Positions 23,465 through 34,020 of a stretch of 64,000 bases of DNA are shown piece after piece. Each line of letters opens with the position of its first letter. Within the stretch, counting starts at the first letter, position 1. The DNA lies in assembly GCA_902728285.1 (NCBI GenBank), contig CACVBU010001379.1:124001-188000 (forward strand). The letters are read 5' to 3'. The DNA is from Clytia hemisphaerica. Taxonomy: Eukaryota; Cnidaria; Hydrozoa; Leptothecata; Clytiidae. The position numbers were made by a program, and so were the translations under genes. Under the pieces are notes generated by a model. It was not told where the DNA came from, ran no database searches, and worked only from the letters and a program-made list of their open reading frames with translations.

Positions 23465-24930
23465 ATGCGTGTACCTATCCGTCAGTTCAATTTTCCTTTT
23501 GAAACGAACATGGAAAATCGAAAAAAATCCAATTTTCCATTTCGTTTTTTGCTAAAAAGACAAACCATAGAAAATTGAAATTTTTGTTTTGATTTTTTAA
23601 AAAGACTCCTAAAAATATCTCTAGAGCACTAACTTGGCGGTAAGTTTGTGTTTTTGTAGTGCGTTTTGTTTCATTTTTTCGTTTTACAAACAAAAAATGA
23701 AAAATTGATTTTTTTCGATCAGATTCAACTTCAAAAATTAATGGCGCCAGAAAAAGAAAAGGGGAAGATAGTCTACAGAAAAAGAGAGTGTTGATTGTTA
23801 ACAATAGTGTTGTCAATTTCGAACGTGTTCGAATTCCTTTAGGGGGTAGCTAAATGGCCAAACAAAAAGAATCATAACAGAACTTCAATGTGTTTTGTTA
23901 AGAATTACTTATTGCTTATCCTAGCCAATAAGCATCGATCCAAAATCACTGATCGCTTCCATCGTATTACACCCCTGTCTCACTGACCTGGTGGAGATTA
24001 TACCTGAATTTTCACCGGAGAAAGGACAAAATTCAGAACAAAAATTCAAACTTTCAAATCCTGCTGTCGTCAGACATCAAAATAGTAAGATTACATGCGA
24101 AAGGGACACAACCATTAAGGAAGAGAAAATTTTGACCGGGTTTGAAATCCGGGAGGGTACTACCCTTGTCGACCGACGGGGGTGCTCCGCTGCGGTTCGA
24201 AAAATGGACCCTACGTAGGACTCGAAATTTGCGAAAAAAGTGACCCTGAATGGGACTGAAATTCCAAAATGTTCTCAAATTTTCTACTTTTTCCCCAAAT
24301 TTTCCAAAAATAGGCACCCTGCGAGGGACTGATTTTTCTATTTTGGTGTTTTTGCGACCCTACCTGGGACTCGTGGAGGTTAAAAAAGGTACCCTGACCA
24401 GCGGAGCATCCCCGTAACCCATCTTGCCCCCCCCCCTGGGGTTTGAAATTTCAATCAATTTTGACTGGCGTAAGTCATTTAGCCCACTTTTGGCAATTCT
24501 TTCCGAAGGGTTATTTACCGGGACGGATCTGACCAGGTCACTGATACAGGGGTGTGAAATTCTTTTAATGCTTGTCTTGTTATAAATAAGTGCAATTGCA
24601 TTACAAGTGAAATTTTATTTTGATAGCTGTCCGCTCTTACGTGTTTCTCAATCGACGAATGATAATTGAATAATCAAAACTTTTAAGTTGATTTTTCAAT
24701 TCATTATCTTATATTGAATAAACGAAATGAAAATCACAAAATTTGACAAAATTTGACAATTTTTGTGTTAGTAAAAAAATTTTAGGAATTTTTAAAACAA
24801 ATCAAAACAAAAATTACAATTTTCTATGGTTTGTTTTTCTAGCAAAAAACGAAATGGAAAATTGGATTTTTTTTCCATTTTCCTTGTTCGTTTAAAAAGG
24901 AAAATTGAAATGACGGATAGGTACACGCAT
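23465..24930. mobile_element. Mutator-like element with 9-bp flanking duplication
   Basis: Long inverted ends starting ATGCGTGTACCTATCCGTCA (about 130-150 bp each) are flanked on both sides by TGTGGGACA (23456-23464 and 24931-24939). Long terminal repeats with a 9-bp duplication are the signature of MULEs. The interior is non-coding and holds another element at 23969-24555. Confidence 0.65.
23969..24555. mobile_element. MITE nested in the Mutator-like element
   Basis: Inverted ends ACACCCCTGTCTCACTGAC and ACACCCCTGTATCAGTGAC, each followed by CTGGT. The centre is more GC-rich than its surroundings and contains inverted CGGAGCA blocks. It is a third level of nesting. Confidence 0.7.
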
Positions 24931-24947
24931 TGTGGGACATTCTCCAA

Positions 24948-25505
24948 GGTTGGAAATTTTGCATTTTCCATGGCTTGGAATTTTCAAAAATCCAGGTTGA
25001 AAAAAGCCAAAATCCAAATTTAACAAGGTTGGAATTTTTTTAAAATTCAGTTGGAAAAAGCCAAAATCCAAGCTAAAAAAGGTTGGAATTTTTTAAAATT
25101 CAGTTGGAAAAAAGCCAAAATCCAAGCTAAAACAAGGTTGGAATTTTCGAAAATCCAGGTTGAAAAATGCAAAAATCCAAATTTAACGAGGTTGGAATTT
25201 TCGAAAATCCAGGTGGAAAAAAAACAAAATCCAAGCTAACAAGGTTGGAATTTTCGAAAATCCAGGTTGAAAAATGCGAAAATCCAAATTTAACGAGGTT
25301 GGAATTTTCGAAAATCCAGGTGGAAAAAAAACAAAATCCAAGCTAACAAGGTTGGAATTTTCGAAAATCCAGGTTGAAAAATGCGAAAATCCAAACCAAA
25401 CAAGGTTGGAATTTTCGAAAATCCAAGTTGAATAAAGCCAAAATCCAAGCTAAAAAAGGTTGGAATTTTCAAAAATTCATGTTGAAAAAAGCCAAAATCC
25501 AAAAA
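24948..25505 (+). repeat. Tandem array, unit about 53 bp
   Basis: About ten units of AAGGTTGGAATTTTCGAAAA followed by TCCAGGTTGAAAAA and AATCCAA variants. Two unit types alternate in part. Open frames running through it are by-products of the repeat. Confidence 0.85.
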
Positions 25506-25510
25506 ATGAT

Positions 25511-25870
25511 GGCAGAGATGTGGAAAAAGAGATCTTAAAAAAGGTTTTTGTTTTTGTGAACAGTCACTCGCTAGCCTAGGCTCGATGGCTTCCGGTCAAT
25601 CTCTCGTTATTGTTCGCACAGATACGTGGTTGATCTTACATCACTCACACAGCTCAGCAGGGCACTATTTGAAACTATGACGCAAGTACCCTATGTTTTC
25701 ACTGTGCGAACTCACTGCGATTGACCTAGGCCGCTTCGAAGGAACGCCTCACCTGACGGAAACTTACAGCTTGACTGCCTGCATTAGAGCCTAATATCTA
25801 GGTTAGCTATACATCAAAACAGTTTTGAGCGAAAAATCGCTTGTGGTTTTCTCAAAGGACATGCGCAGAA
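25511..25870. other. Unrecognised, less AT-rich segment inside the composite element
   Basis: About 360 bp lying between the two repeat arrays, with a more balanced base composition than its surroundings. No frame longer than about 30 codons with recognisable content. Confidence 0.35.
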
Positions 25871-26268
25871 AATGGTTACAAAAACGTAATTTCCACATGG
25901 ATTTTTGTTTGGAGAAACAAAAATTTCCAACCCAAAAAGTCTAGTTTTCAATCGAAAGAGTTTCAATTTCACAAAAATGTAATATCCACATATGGATTTT
26001 TAATGTTTTCCAAACTGTTTGGAGAAACACAAATTTCCGACCCAAAAAGTCTAGTTTTTCAACCCGAGGTATCAAATTTACAAAAATATGTATTTTCACA
26101 TCGATTTTTGACCTTTTTTTCAATTCCCAAACTGTTTGGAAAATAAAAATTTCCCACCCAAAAAGTCATGTTTTCCAACCAGCCTTGGAAAATTGTCATT
26201 TCTACATGGGCTTTTTTCACTTGATTTTTCAAGGGCATTGGTTTATTCTACAAAACCTATGGGTAATG

Positions 26269-27445
26269 AATGCGTGTATACTTCCGTCCATTCGATTTTT
26301 CACAATAAAAATGAAATGAAAATTGATTTTTTTCAATTAATTTCAATTTTTCACTTTTGTTTTTAAATTAAAAATTGAAAAAAGAAAAATTGAGATTCCA
26401 TTTTCAATTTTTAATTTTTTGTCCATGTGGGTCACATTTCTGTCATGATGGTGTATCCTTTAGAGTAGACGGGGGTCTGAAACGGCAATGTTTGTTGTTT
26501 GCGCTTAGGCATCCTTTGTATAATATCTCTATCACATAAAACATTTTACACTGTTTTTTAATATTGTTTCCTTATTTCATCAAATAATAGTGATGATGTA
26601 ACATCATAAGTATATACTACCTTTTAAAATTATATCATACTTGGCTTTAAACGTAGCTTCTGCAGATGGGTTCAAGCTAAGTATAGTCCGAGATCCGTAA
26701 ATCGCAATAGGTGTACTTACGCAATATAACATGCAGCAGAACAGAATTGGTGGAGTGATTCTGCAAGACAACTGACACGCTGGAGTAATCGTCTATTTGA
26801 AGGTCCTGAAGATGCTGTAACAGGGCTGGGTGGTTCAGAAAGTTTACAAAGATTTCACCAAGTCACGGTGGAGAATAATCGCGACAGCTACAATTTGCTG
26901 TAAATCTTTAGAACTACTAAACCTAAAAAAGCCTACAAAAACCTTCCGTAGAATGACCATAAACACCTCCTTTCCATAATCCCCGCACCGATCCGATCCG
27001 GCTGGAGATTCAAAGTAACAGATCTTACTGCTAATTTTCCAAAAGCTTCGGTCTTGCATATCATTCCAGTTTTTCAATAAGATCTTATATCATTAGAACA
27101 TTAGATGTTACATTATTATGTTTTTTCTGATCGTGTAATATGTTAATAATGTGATAAAGATGTTATGGGCCATATGTATAACATCTACAGCAGTCTGTGA
27201 CTAATCTATCAGCCTAGCTTCACTCTTGCCATGTTCAGACCCCCGTCTACTCTAAAGGATACACCATCATGACAGAAATGTGACCCACATGGACAAAAAA
27301 TTAAAAATTGAAAATGGAATCTCAATTTTTCTTTTTTCAATTTTTAATTTAAAAACAAAAGTGAAAAATTGAAATTAATTGAAAAAAATCAATTTTCATT
27401 TCATTTTTATTGTGAAAAATTGAATGGACGGGAGTATACACGCAT
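26269..27445. mobile_element. Second Mutator-like inverted-repeat element
   Basis: The arms (about 26269-26478 and 27236-27445) are inverted, nearly identical over about 200 bp, and start ATGCGTGTATAC; they share that end motif with the element at 23465-24930. The inner arm ends at GTAGACGGGGGTCTGA. The flanks repeat ATGGGTAA with a one-to-three-base offset, suggesting an 8-9-bp duplication. The 757-bp loop codes for nothing recognisable. Confidence 0.7.
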
Positions 27446-27576
27446 TGTAATGGGTAACGTTTTCCAAATCAGCTTAAGGTAATCGCTAAAATTTCCAACC
27501 TTCAATTATAAAACCAAAATTTCCAACCCAAAAATATTGAATTTCCAACCTTGGAAATCGAAAATTTTTTCCTGTG

Positions 27577-28015
27577 TATGTAAAACCATTTTTGGAATCT
27601 TTTTGAGTTTATGACCCTCTGAAAAGTAATTTTTGAAATTTTCAAATTTTATTTCTAAGATTTGATGAACATTTAGTCATTCGAAGAATAATCGTCAGCC
27701 GTGCAAAATTACTCGAATCTGATTGGTTTAGAGAAGTGCGATTAATCGTTAATTGCACTATTACCACTTTTTGCACTCTTCGGCGGGGGGACACTTTTGT
27801 CCCCTTATTCTTTTCTCTCCCAAGTCCTGTGTCAGAGACTTTTTTTTACTATATAATAAAAAACATTTTTTTTCTTCAATATAAAAAAGAACAAAGAAAT
27901 TTTACGTTACAATAGCTTCTTTTAATTGAAAACAAAGAAAAATTACACTGCAATGTTTTCTTTTTAAACAAAAGTAAAAAAGGAGGTTTTCGAATGTTTA
28001 CTGACGATTACCTCG
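27577..28015. other. Unrecognised AT-rich spacer
   Basis: No gene seen. Around 27745 the motif GTGCGATTAATCGTTAATTG echoes the palindrome at 28016-28181, so part of it may be an old copy of that repeat. Confidence 0.35.
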
Positions 28016-28181
28016 GAATCGTATGTTTTGTCGTGCAATTAACGATTAATCACTCGTAACAAAGGAGAAAATACCCAGAAAATACCGTAATTTGCACTCG
28101 TCCTTCGGACTCGTGCAAATTACTATTTTCTCCTTTGTTACTCGTGATTAATTGTTAATTGCACTTCAAACCATACGATTA
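28016..28181. repeat. Long palindrome
   Basis: Arms of about 55 bp (AATCGTATG...GGAGAAAATA and the inverted copy) surround an inner inverted repeat around GCACTCGTCCTTCGGAC. The whole could fold as one hairpin of about 165 nt. Probably a MITE. Confidence 0.7.
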
Positions 28182-28662
28182 CTAGTACAAATTAACTTCA
28201 TATAGCTCAACTCATTGTTTCAGAACAAGCCAAAAGGTTGATAGATAAACCCTGAAAGTTTCATATCAAAATATATCGATTCGTTATTGTTTATTGATAG
28301 GAATTTTCCGACTTTCAAAATGTATCGGCAAAATTTATTTATTGATACTAAATTATCAATGGGAAGTCACAACTATGGTACAGTATAGTATTTACCATAC
28401 AAATGAATAGTAGCCTCAAACTCAGGCATATTTCGATTCTATTGGCCCCCAGACTTATAGTTTATTCTCAAAAAGTTCATCACCTAATTTCACTATTCCA
28501 GCAGATTCTGTAAAAGTTCAATATTCTGAGCTACCCAGAATTTTGGGTGTGTTTCATTCTCAATCAACATCATAATACTGTTAGAGAATAGTCGAACGTG
28601 CGCAACGCACTGGGCTCAACTTCAGTGGCTTCAAATCATTCATAGGCCCAATTGTAGACCCC
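28182..28662. other. Spacer before the 156-bp satellite
   Basis: No gene recognised. The last 75 bp (from about 28587, AACGTGCGCAACGCACTGGG) form a leader that recurs before the related fragment at 32533. Confidence 0.4.
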
Positions 28663-29369
28663 CAGATATTCACCCAATGAACAAGTGTGCCAAATTTCAA
28701 CCAAATCCGATAATTTTGGAGGCCTGTAGACTGCTCCAAAGCTTTAGCCTCGTTTTGGCAAAAAACTCGTTCCCAGGCCCCAAAAATCAAAATTTTTGAA
28801 AAATGCAAAAAGCACCCCCAGATATTCACCCAAAGAACAAGTGTGTAAAATTTCAGCCAAATCGAACAATTTTTCAAGTCTCCAGGCTGCCCCAAAGTCT
28901 TAGCCTCGTTTTGGCGAAAAACTCGTGCCCAGGCCCCAAAAATCAAAATTTTCAAAAAATGAAAAAAACACCCCCAGATATTCACCTAAGGAACGAGTGT
29001 GCAAAATTTCAACCAAATCCGACCATTTTTGAAGTTTCCAGGCTGCCCCAAAGTTTTAGCCTCGTTTTGGCGAAAAACTCGTCCCCAGTCCCCAAAAATC
29101 AAAATTTTTGAAAAATGGAAAAAACACCCCCAGATATTCACCTAAGGAACGAGTGTGCAAAATTTCAACCAAATCCGACCATTTTTGAAGTTTCCAGTCT
29201 GCCCCAAAGTTTTAGCCTCGTTTTGGCGAAAAACTCGTCCCCAGGCCCCAAAAATCAAAATTTTTGAAAAATGAAAAAAATACCCCCAGATATTCACCCA
29301 AGGAACAGGTGTGCCAAATTTCAGCCAAATCGAACAATTTTGGAAGTCTCCAGGCTGCCCCAAAGTTTT
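28663..29369 (+). repeat. Satellite of exact 156-bp period
   Basis: The block CAGATATTCACC starts at 28663, 28819, 28975, 29131 and 29287, every step exactly 156 bp. Each unit includes AGTGTGCAAAATTTCA, GCCCCAAAG, CCTCGTTTTGGCGAAAAACT and CCCCAAAAATCAAAAT blocks. Units 3 and 4 are almost identical; units 1 and 2 have diverged. The fifth unit is cut off after about 83 bp by a CA microsatellite. Open frames on both strands reflect the period being a multiple of three. Confidence 0.9.
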
Positions 29370-29418
29370 GGGACATACACACAGACACACAGACAGACAC
29401 ACACACACACACACACAT
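29370..29418 (+). repeat. CA microsatellite ending the satellite
   Basis: Imperfect (CA)n with some CAGA units directly joined to the truncated fifth satellite unit, as seen at the tails of some retroposed repeats. Confidence 0.85.
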
Positions 29419-30028
29419 TCTCAGATTCTAACTCAACTGAAGTTGAGAATAAAAACGCTTTCGAAAATATTTTCATATATTTTTAGCTTTAAATTCTTTG
29501 ACTATTATCCTAGGATCCAGGAAAGGGAAATGCAAACACAGTCTTTAAAAGAAATTTGAGACTAAAGTGAAAAATAAAGTACTGACAAGTGTTGCGGATC
29601 CTTTTTAAAGGTTTAAATCAAAATTAGATATGTACAACATGACACATATAAGACGTATGGGCATCCCATTCTATATTTCAAAAAAATTATAAATTTAACA
29701 TATGAAACAAAAAATTAAAACTTTTCTAGTGACATAAATAAAAAATTTAAATAAAAAGTAATCATGAAATAAAATACTGACAGATGTTGATAATGTAGAG
29801 AGGTGAGTATGTGCAAAATAAAATATCTACAGTAAAAAAATGTAAATAGCAATAAGGTTTATACAAATAACGGTAGAGTTGAATCTCCTACCAATAAATT
29901 CCTTGCTACATAAGATTTGAAGTCACTTAGTCTTAATTTGTTACATATGCTGAGTGGCCTGCTGGATTGGAAGTAACGATTGCCGCCAGAAGTTGAAAAA
30001 TGTAAAACGCACGAAAAAAACGTTCTAA
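29419..30028. other. AT-rich spacer
   Basis: No gene or clear repeat recognised. Confidence 0.35.
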
Positions 30029-30215
30029 ATACACCTTTTCGACCGTAGCTGCTAATTGCCGCGCGGTCGTTTTTTGTCCGTTTTACTACCTTAAAACCGT
30101 TCCAGTCTTTTTTTATGCACCTATAGACAATAGAAAAAGGTATCAAAAAAGGATTGGAACGAGTTTAGGGGGAAATATCCGCGTTGCAATTGACGGCTAC
30201 GGTCGAAAAGTTGTA
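30029..30215. mobile_element. Small MITE with CTTTTCGACCGTAGC ends
   Basis: Inverted ends ATACACCTTTTCGACCGTAG and ATACAACTTTTCGACCGTAG extend to about 35 bp; non-coding centre. It lies about 120 bp below the stop of ABHD copy B. Confidence 0.65.
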
Positions 30216-30880
30216 TCTAATCCATCATCCAAAATGCGGCGCATATTTTAAAGCTTCACTTATTCTTGCTTAAGAAGAAAGGTTAAAGATTCGCCTCTAG
30301 CCTCTAGCTTGAAACTCATTTGATTTCTTCCAATTCAAATAGATGTTTCTAACCTACCAAAAGTTTTTACATATTCTGTTTGAGTTTTCGTACAAATAGA
30401 ATCGACCATTTTATTGAAGATGTTGGGTTGATCAGCATGGACGTGATGTCCGGCATCTTCAACAAAATAAACAGTCAGCTGTTTATCGGACAGTATATCT
30501 TGCACTGACTGGAAATCGGAGATACCATTGACCCAGGAATCACCCCCGGTTATGATAGTGACCGGTTTGTTGTTCGGAAATTGATCTTTGAAGCGATGTA
30601 TTAATGGATTTTTGGCGAAAACCATTTTGTCGGAAACAGTTTGGAAAGCCGTTTCACCACTAAAAATGAAATTTACAATAATTAGATATTCAATTAAACA
30701 AATCTCCTCTACCTAAACACTGAGAATGATCGGAGATGAAGGAAACACACAACAAACAACACTTGAGGTACTAATAGAGGAGATGAAAAAGGACAAAAGA
30801 AAACAGCCAAACTCAAAAGAGAACAGCGGCAAGCTCATGGATTTATAGCAGTAAGAGAAACGATATTGAAAGTCATAATA

Positions 30881-31082
30881 GACCTTTTCATAAATTACGT
30901 CACGAACATCACTTGCCTCGTTTTGAAATTATTGCCATGGTGGTTAACTCCCAGCGGATTTTATTGCAACTACTTTCTATTCGTAAAAGAATCATTTAAT
31001 GTCTCAAGGGATATAACCACCATGGCAATTGTTTGAATACGAGGCAATTGATGTTCGTGACGTAATTTATGAAAAGGTCTAT
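30881..31082. mobile_element. MITE with TAGACCTTTTCATAAATTAC ends in copy B intron
   Basis: Inverted arms of about 65-70 bp (30881-30950 and 31013-31082) begin AGACCTTTTCATAAATTACG and include CGAACATCA and ACCACCATGGCAAT in inverted form. The ends abut T and A, consistent with a TA duplication. Confidence 0.75.
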
Positions 31083-31194
31083 CAAATCTAATCAAATTTT
31101 ATAGCAAAGTAAAGGAGCCTCTTTAACGAGAATCTATTCAACCCTTGAAAACCCTTGAAAATGATAATAAATTTGACGTCAGAACAGATCAGTC

Positions 31195-32430
31195 GTGCTC
31201 TTCGTTTTTTTTTTAAATGGAGAATTTTTAATAAAATACAAAAACATGAAAAAAACGACCAAATTTCAACAAAAAACGGTATCGCCTAGAAGAATTTCAA
31301 CAAGAGATGAAATCGAAAATGTTGCAAATCGATGTACAGAGCAAAACTGCATAAAAGATGACGACAAAATGAGATTAGAATGTCATAAATGTCAACGAAC
31401 ACTGCATTATGCATGCACAGGACTACCATCTTACCAAATACAAATGTTCCTGAATAAAGGCTATCGAAAATACCAATGCATAAATTGCTGTTCCATCGAT
31501 CAGGAGCTACACCGAAAAATCTTGGACCAATCAGAGAAAATCAAAAGCTGCACACACAGCCGTAAAGAAATTGAAGCGTGTGAAAATATTATCATGGTGA
31601 AAAACGAGAATGAAAGGAAGTTGAATGTCGCAGTTAAAGAATTACAGGGATACGTTAAAGAAAGGAACCATGTTGCCGATACAATTCAAGCTCAATTTTT
31701 AGCGCTGGAAACTAAACTGACAACTAAAATCGAACAGGCAATGAATGCGAAAACTATAGATATCAAAATGAAAACACATTCAAAGAAAAGTTTTGCCGAA
31801 ATCACGAAAACCGGTGACGAGTTAAATATATCCAGCATGAAACAAATACTTCGCAGCGAAAAAGTCGAAGAACAAAGGAAGAACAGAGAAAGCAATCTCA
31901 AGGGAAGCTAACATCATCATTCATGGAGTGGAAGAGAATGGTAATAGAGATGAAAATGATTTCGTAAACGAACTCATATAAACGACGTTAAAATAAACAC
32001 AGAGCCAACTTACGTCTCCCGTATTGGTAAAGAATCAAATCGTACACGACCAATCAAAGTTGTATTTAATGACGGGCATGTAAAATACAAATTTATGAGA
32101 AACTTAAGAGAATTGAAGCAGTACGATAAGTACGCCAGTATGAGCATCACAGACGATTTAACAATAATGGAAAGAGACCAAGTAAAAGAATGGAGAAGTA
32201 AAGCAAACGAGAGAAATCGAGCAATGCCGCAGAGCGATTACAAATGGAGAATGCGAGGAAGTCCTCAAGGAGGACTATATTTAAAAAAGATTTTTGTAAC
32301 GCCATATATACATCGAAATGATTCTCAAACAGCTACCACACCTACCTTGGTTTTTGAGCGTTGCAATGGAAAATATAATGAGCAATGGGACTATTCTCTT
32401 CATTGGAATATAAAGGATCGTATTTAGCCA
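31195..32430 (+). mobile_element. ORF1 fragment of a non-LTR retrotransposon with PHD-like finger
   Basis: The plus strand encodes a PHD-like zinc finger (ECHKCQRTLHYACTGLP...YQCINCC), a charged coiled-coil-like region and, after frame changes near 31905 and 31978, the segment IIIHGVEENGN, then SRIGKESNRTRPIKVVF and SITDDLTIMERDQVKEWRSK. This is the organisation of ORF1 nucleic-acid-binding proteins of CR1/Jockey-type elements. No RT follows it. It is inserted antisense in the last intron of ABHD copy B, where exon 3 should be. Confidence 0.7.
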
Positions 32431-32532
32431 CAATGTCTGAGCGAAGCCTCCCGACTAACGATGGACCTGAAACGAGAAGAAGAAATTATTCATGAAAAAG
32501 GTTTAAAAAATCTGGAGTTTTGACCTAAACTG

Positions 32533-32835
32533 TCGAATATGCTAACCGCACTGGCTCAACTTCAGTATCTTTTAAATTACTCGTAGGCAATTGTAAATAA
32601 AATTTAAGATATGATAACTTTTCTCTAGAGACCCAAAAATCAAAATTTTCAAAAATATCTACCCAAGGAACAAGTGTGCGAAATTTAAATCGGACCATTT
32701 TCGAAGTCACCAGCCTGCCCCAAAAGTTTCTAGCCTCGTTTTGGTGAAAAACTCGTTACCACACCCCTAAAAATCTAAATTTTCAAAAAAAAGAAAAAAG
32801 ACGCCAGATATTCAGCCAAGGAACAAGTGACATAG
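32533..32835 (+). repeat. Diverged fragment of the 156-bp satellite family
   Basis: It repeats the leader GCACTGGCTCAACTTCAGT and the blocks GGAACAAGTGTGCGAAAT, CCTGCCCCAAAAG and GCCTCGTTTTGGTGAAAAAC of the array at 28663-29369, covering somewhat over one unit with deletions. Confidence 0.75.
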
Positions 32836-33641
32836 AATAGGATTTAATACTATCAACAGCCCTTCCTCACCAAAAGAAATTGCTATCCATTCAAGCGTTT
32901 TAACCTAAAAAGTCTTTTTTTCTGAAAACAAGGACTCAAAGTTTAAGCTAGAGATCGTTATTCTCAAATTTTAAAGAAATAATGAATTCGATAGATGAGA
33001 AAAACAACTTACCCCAAGGTCCAGCAGCACGCAGAGCAGATAACGGGTTAAAAGATGTCAAAATTTTGAACAATCGGATTTTCCATTTCGGGATATTCTC
33101 CAAAATCCCCGTTCCTGGTTCAGGAATCTGTGGAAACCCCCATGGATCATCTAAAATCAAATGTAGAACCCGATCAGGATATTTGATGGAGTAAATAGAG
33201 GAAATATAACCACCGAAACTATGTCCTAAAATTATAATCTTCTCTAATCTCATTTGTCTTCGCCAATCTTCAATCGATTGTATAAATAGTTCATCAACCT
33301 CCTCAGGGACCTCGGGAAAAACCGGCCTCGAACTTCGAGCGAAACCTAACAGATCGATGGCATATACGTTCCGTGTTTTTGATAACGCGTCTAAATTCCA
33401 CATCCAGAATCCAGATCCTGCTGCGAAACCATGTATCATTAATAATGGCGGATGTGTTTTATCGTCATGGTTACCAACTTTTAATGTTCGAATGACATTT
33501 TTGTTTGAAATTTCAATGAATTTTGTCTCATGGTCGTTCTTCAATACTAAAAATATGAATAAAAATCGTGAAAATAATGTTTTTTTAAAAACGCGGTAGA
33601 AATTCTCTACGACTCAGTAAAAGAAGACAAGAAAATGTAAA

Positions 33642-33835
33642 CAAATAAAGCCGTACGTGAAGGTAGATCGTCCAGCTGCGGTGCGCAGGGTTTTGGGCTC
33701 AACCCCTAGCTGGGTCATACCAAAGACACCAAAAATAGTATTTGATGCCTTAGTAAGCGGAGAAATCCAGGGAAATGAGTGGCTCCCACCTCTACCTTCG
33801 GATAAATAGTTGACGAAAGGGAGCTTTCGGGCTAT
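33642..33835 (+). repeat. SINE copy in ABHD copy B intron 1
   Basis: tRNA-like head with a B-box-like GGGCTCAACCCC, then GGGTCATACCAAAGACACC and a CTACCTTCGG block. It shares this order with the minus-strand copy at 17416-17655, so both belong to one family. The A box is poorly preserved here. Confidence 0.6.
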
Positions 33836-34020
33836 TATCTTATCATGGAGGAATTGATAGATAATACCAAACATTTCAAAACTAATTTTCTCTCAAAAAA
33901 ATTGTAAAAACACTGACCTTGGTACATGAGTTTTTCAGCTTCGTGGAACTTTTCTGGTGACGTAGGCGTCCATTTCATGCAACCAGAACATTTTCTTTCA
34001 TCGAGTCTCTTTGCTTCTGT

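Larger units (their letters stand above)
23363..27576. mobile_element. Composite foldback-like element with subterminal repeat arrays
   Basis: The outer ends are inverted copies of CAGAGGAAAAAATTTTCG (right end CACAGG...), continuing through ATTTCCAAGGTTGGAAATT. Between them are a tandem array of a unit of about 53 bp with AAGGTTGGAATTTTC (24948-25505), a second array with AAATTTCCAACCCAAAAAG in the opposite sense (about 25915-26200) and further inverted copies near the right end. Two independent inverted-repeat elements (23465-24930 and about 26269-27445) are inserted in it. Without them the host element would be about 1.5 kb. No coding sequence was found. Confidence 0.6.

Noticed and set aside
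24948-25502. Lysine/phenylalanine-rich frames on both strands
   Set aside because: Produced by the 53-bp tandem array inside the composite transposon.
24948-25505. CRISPR-like array
   Set aside because: Units are contiguous without unique spacers, and the DNA is clearly animal.
28581-29111. Open frames of 102-134 codons on both strands
   Set aside because: They run through the 156-bp satellite; the period is divisible by three, which keeps frames open without coding meaning.
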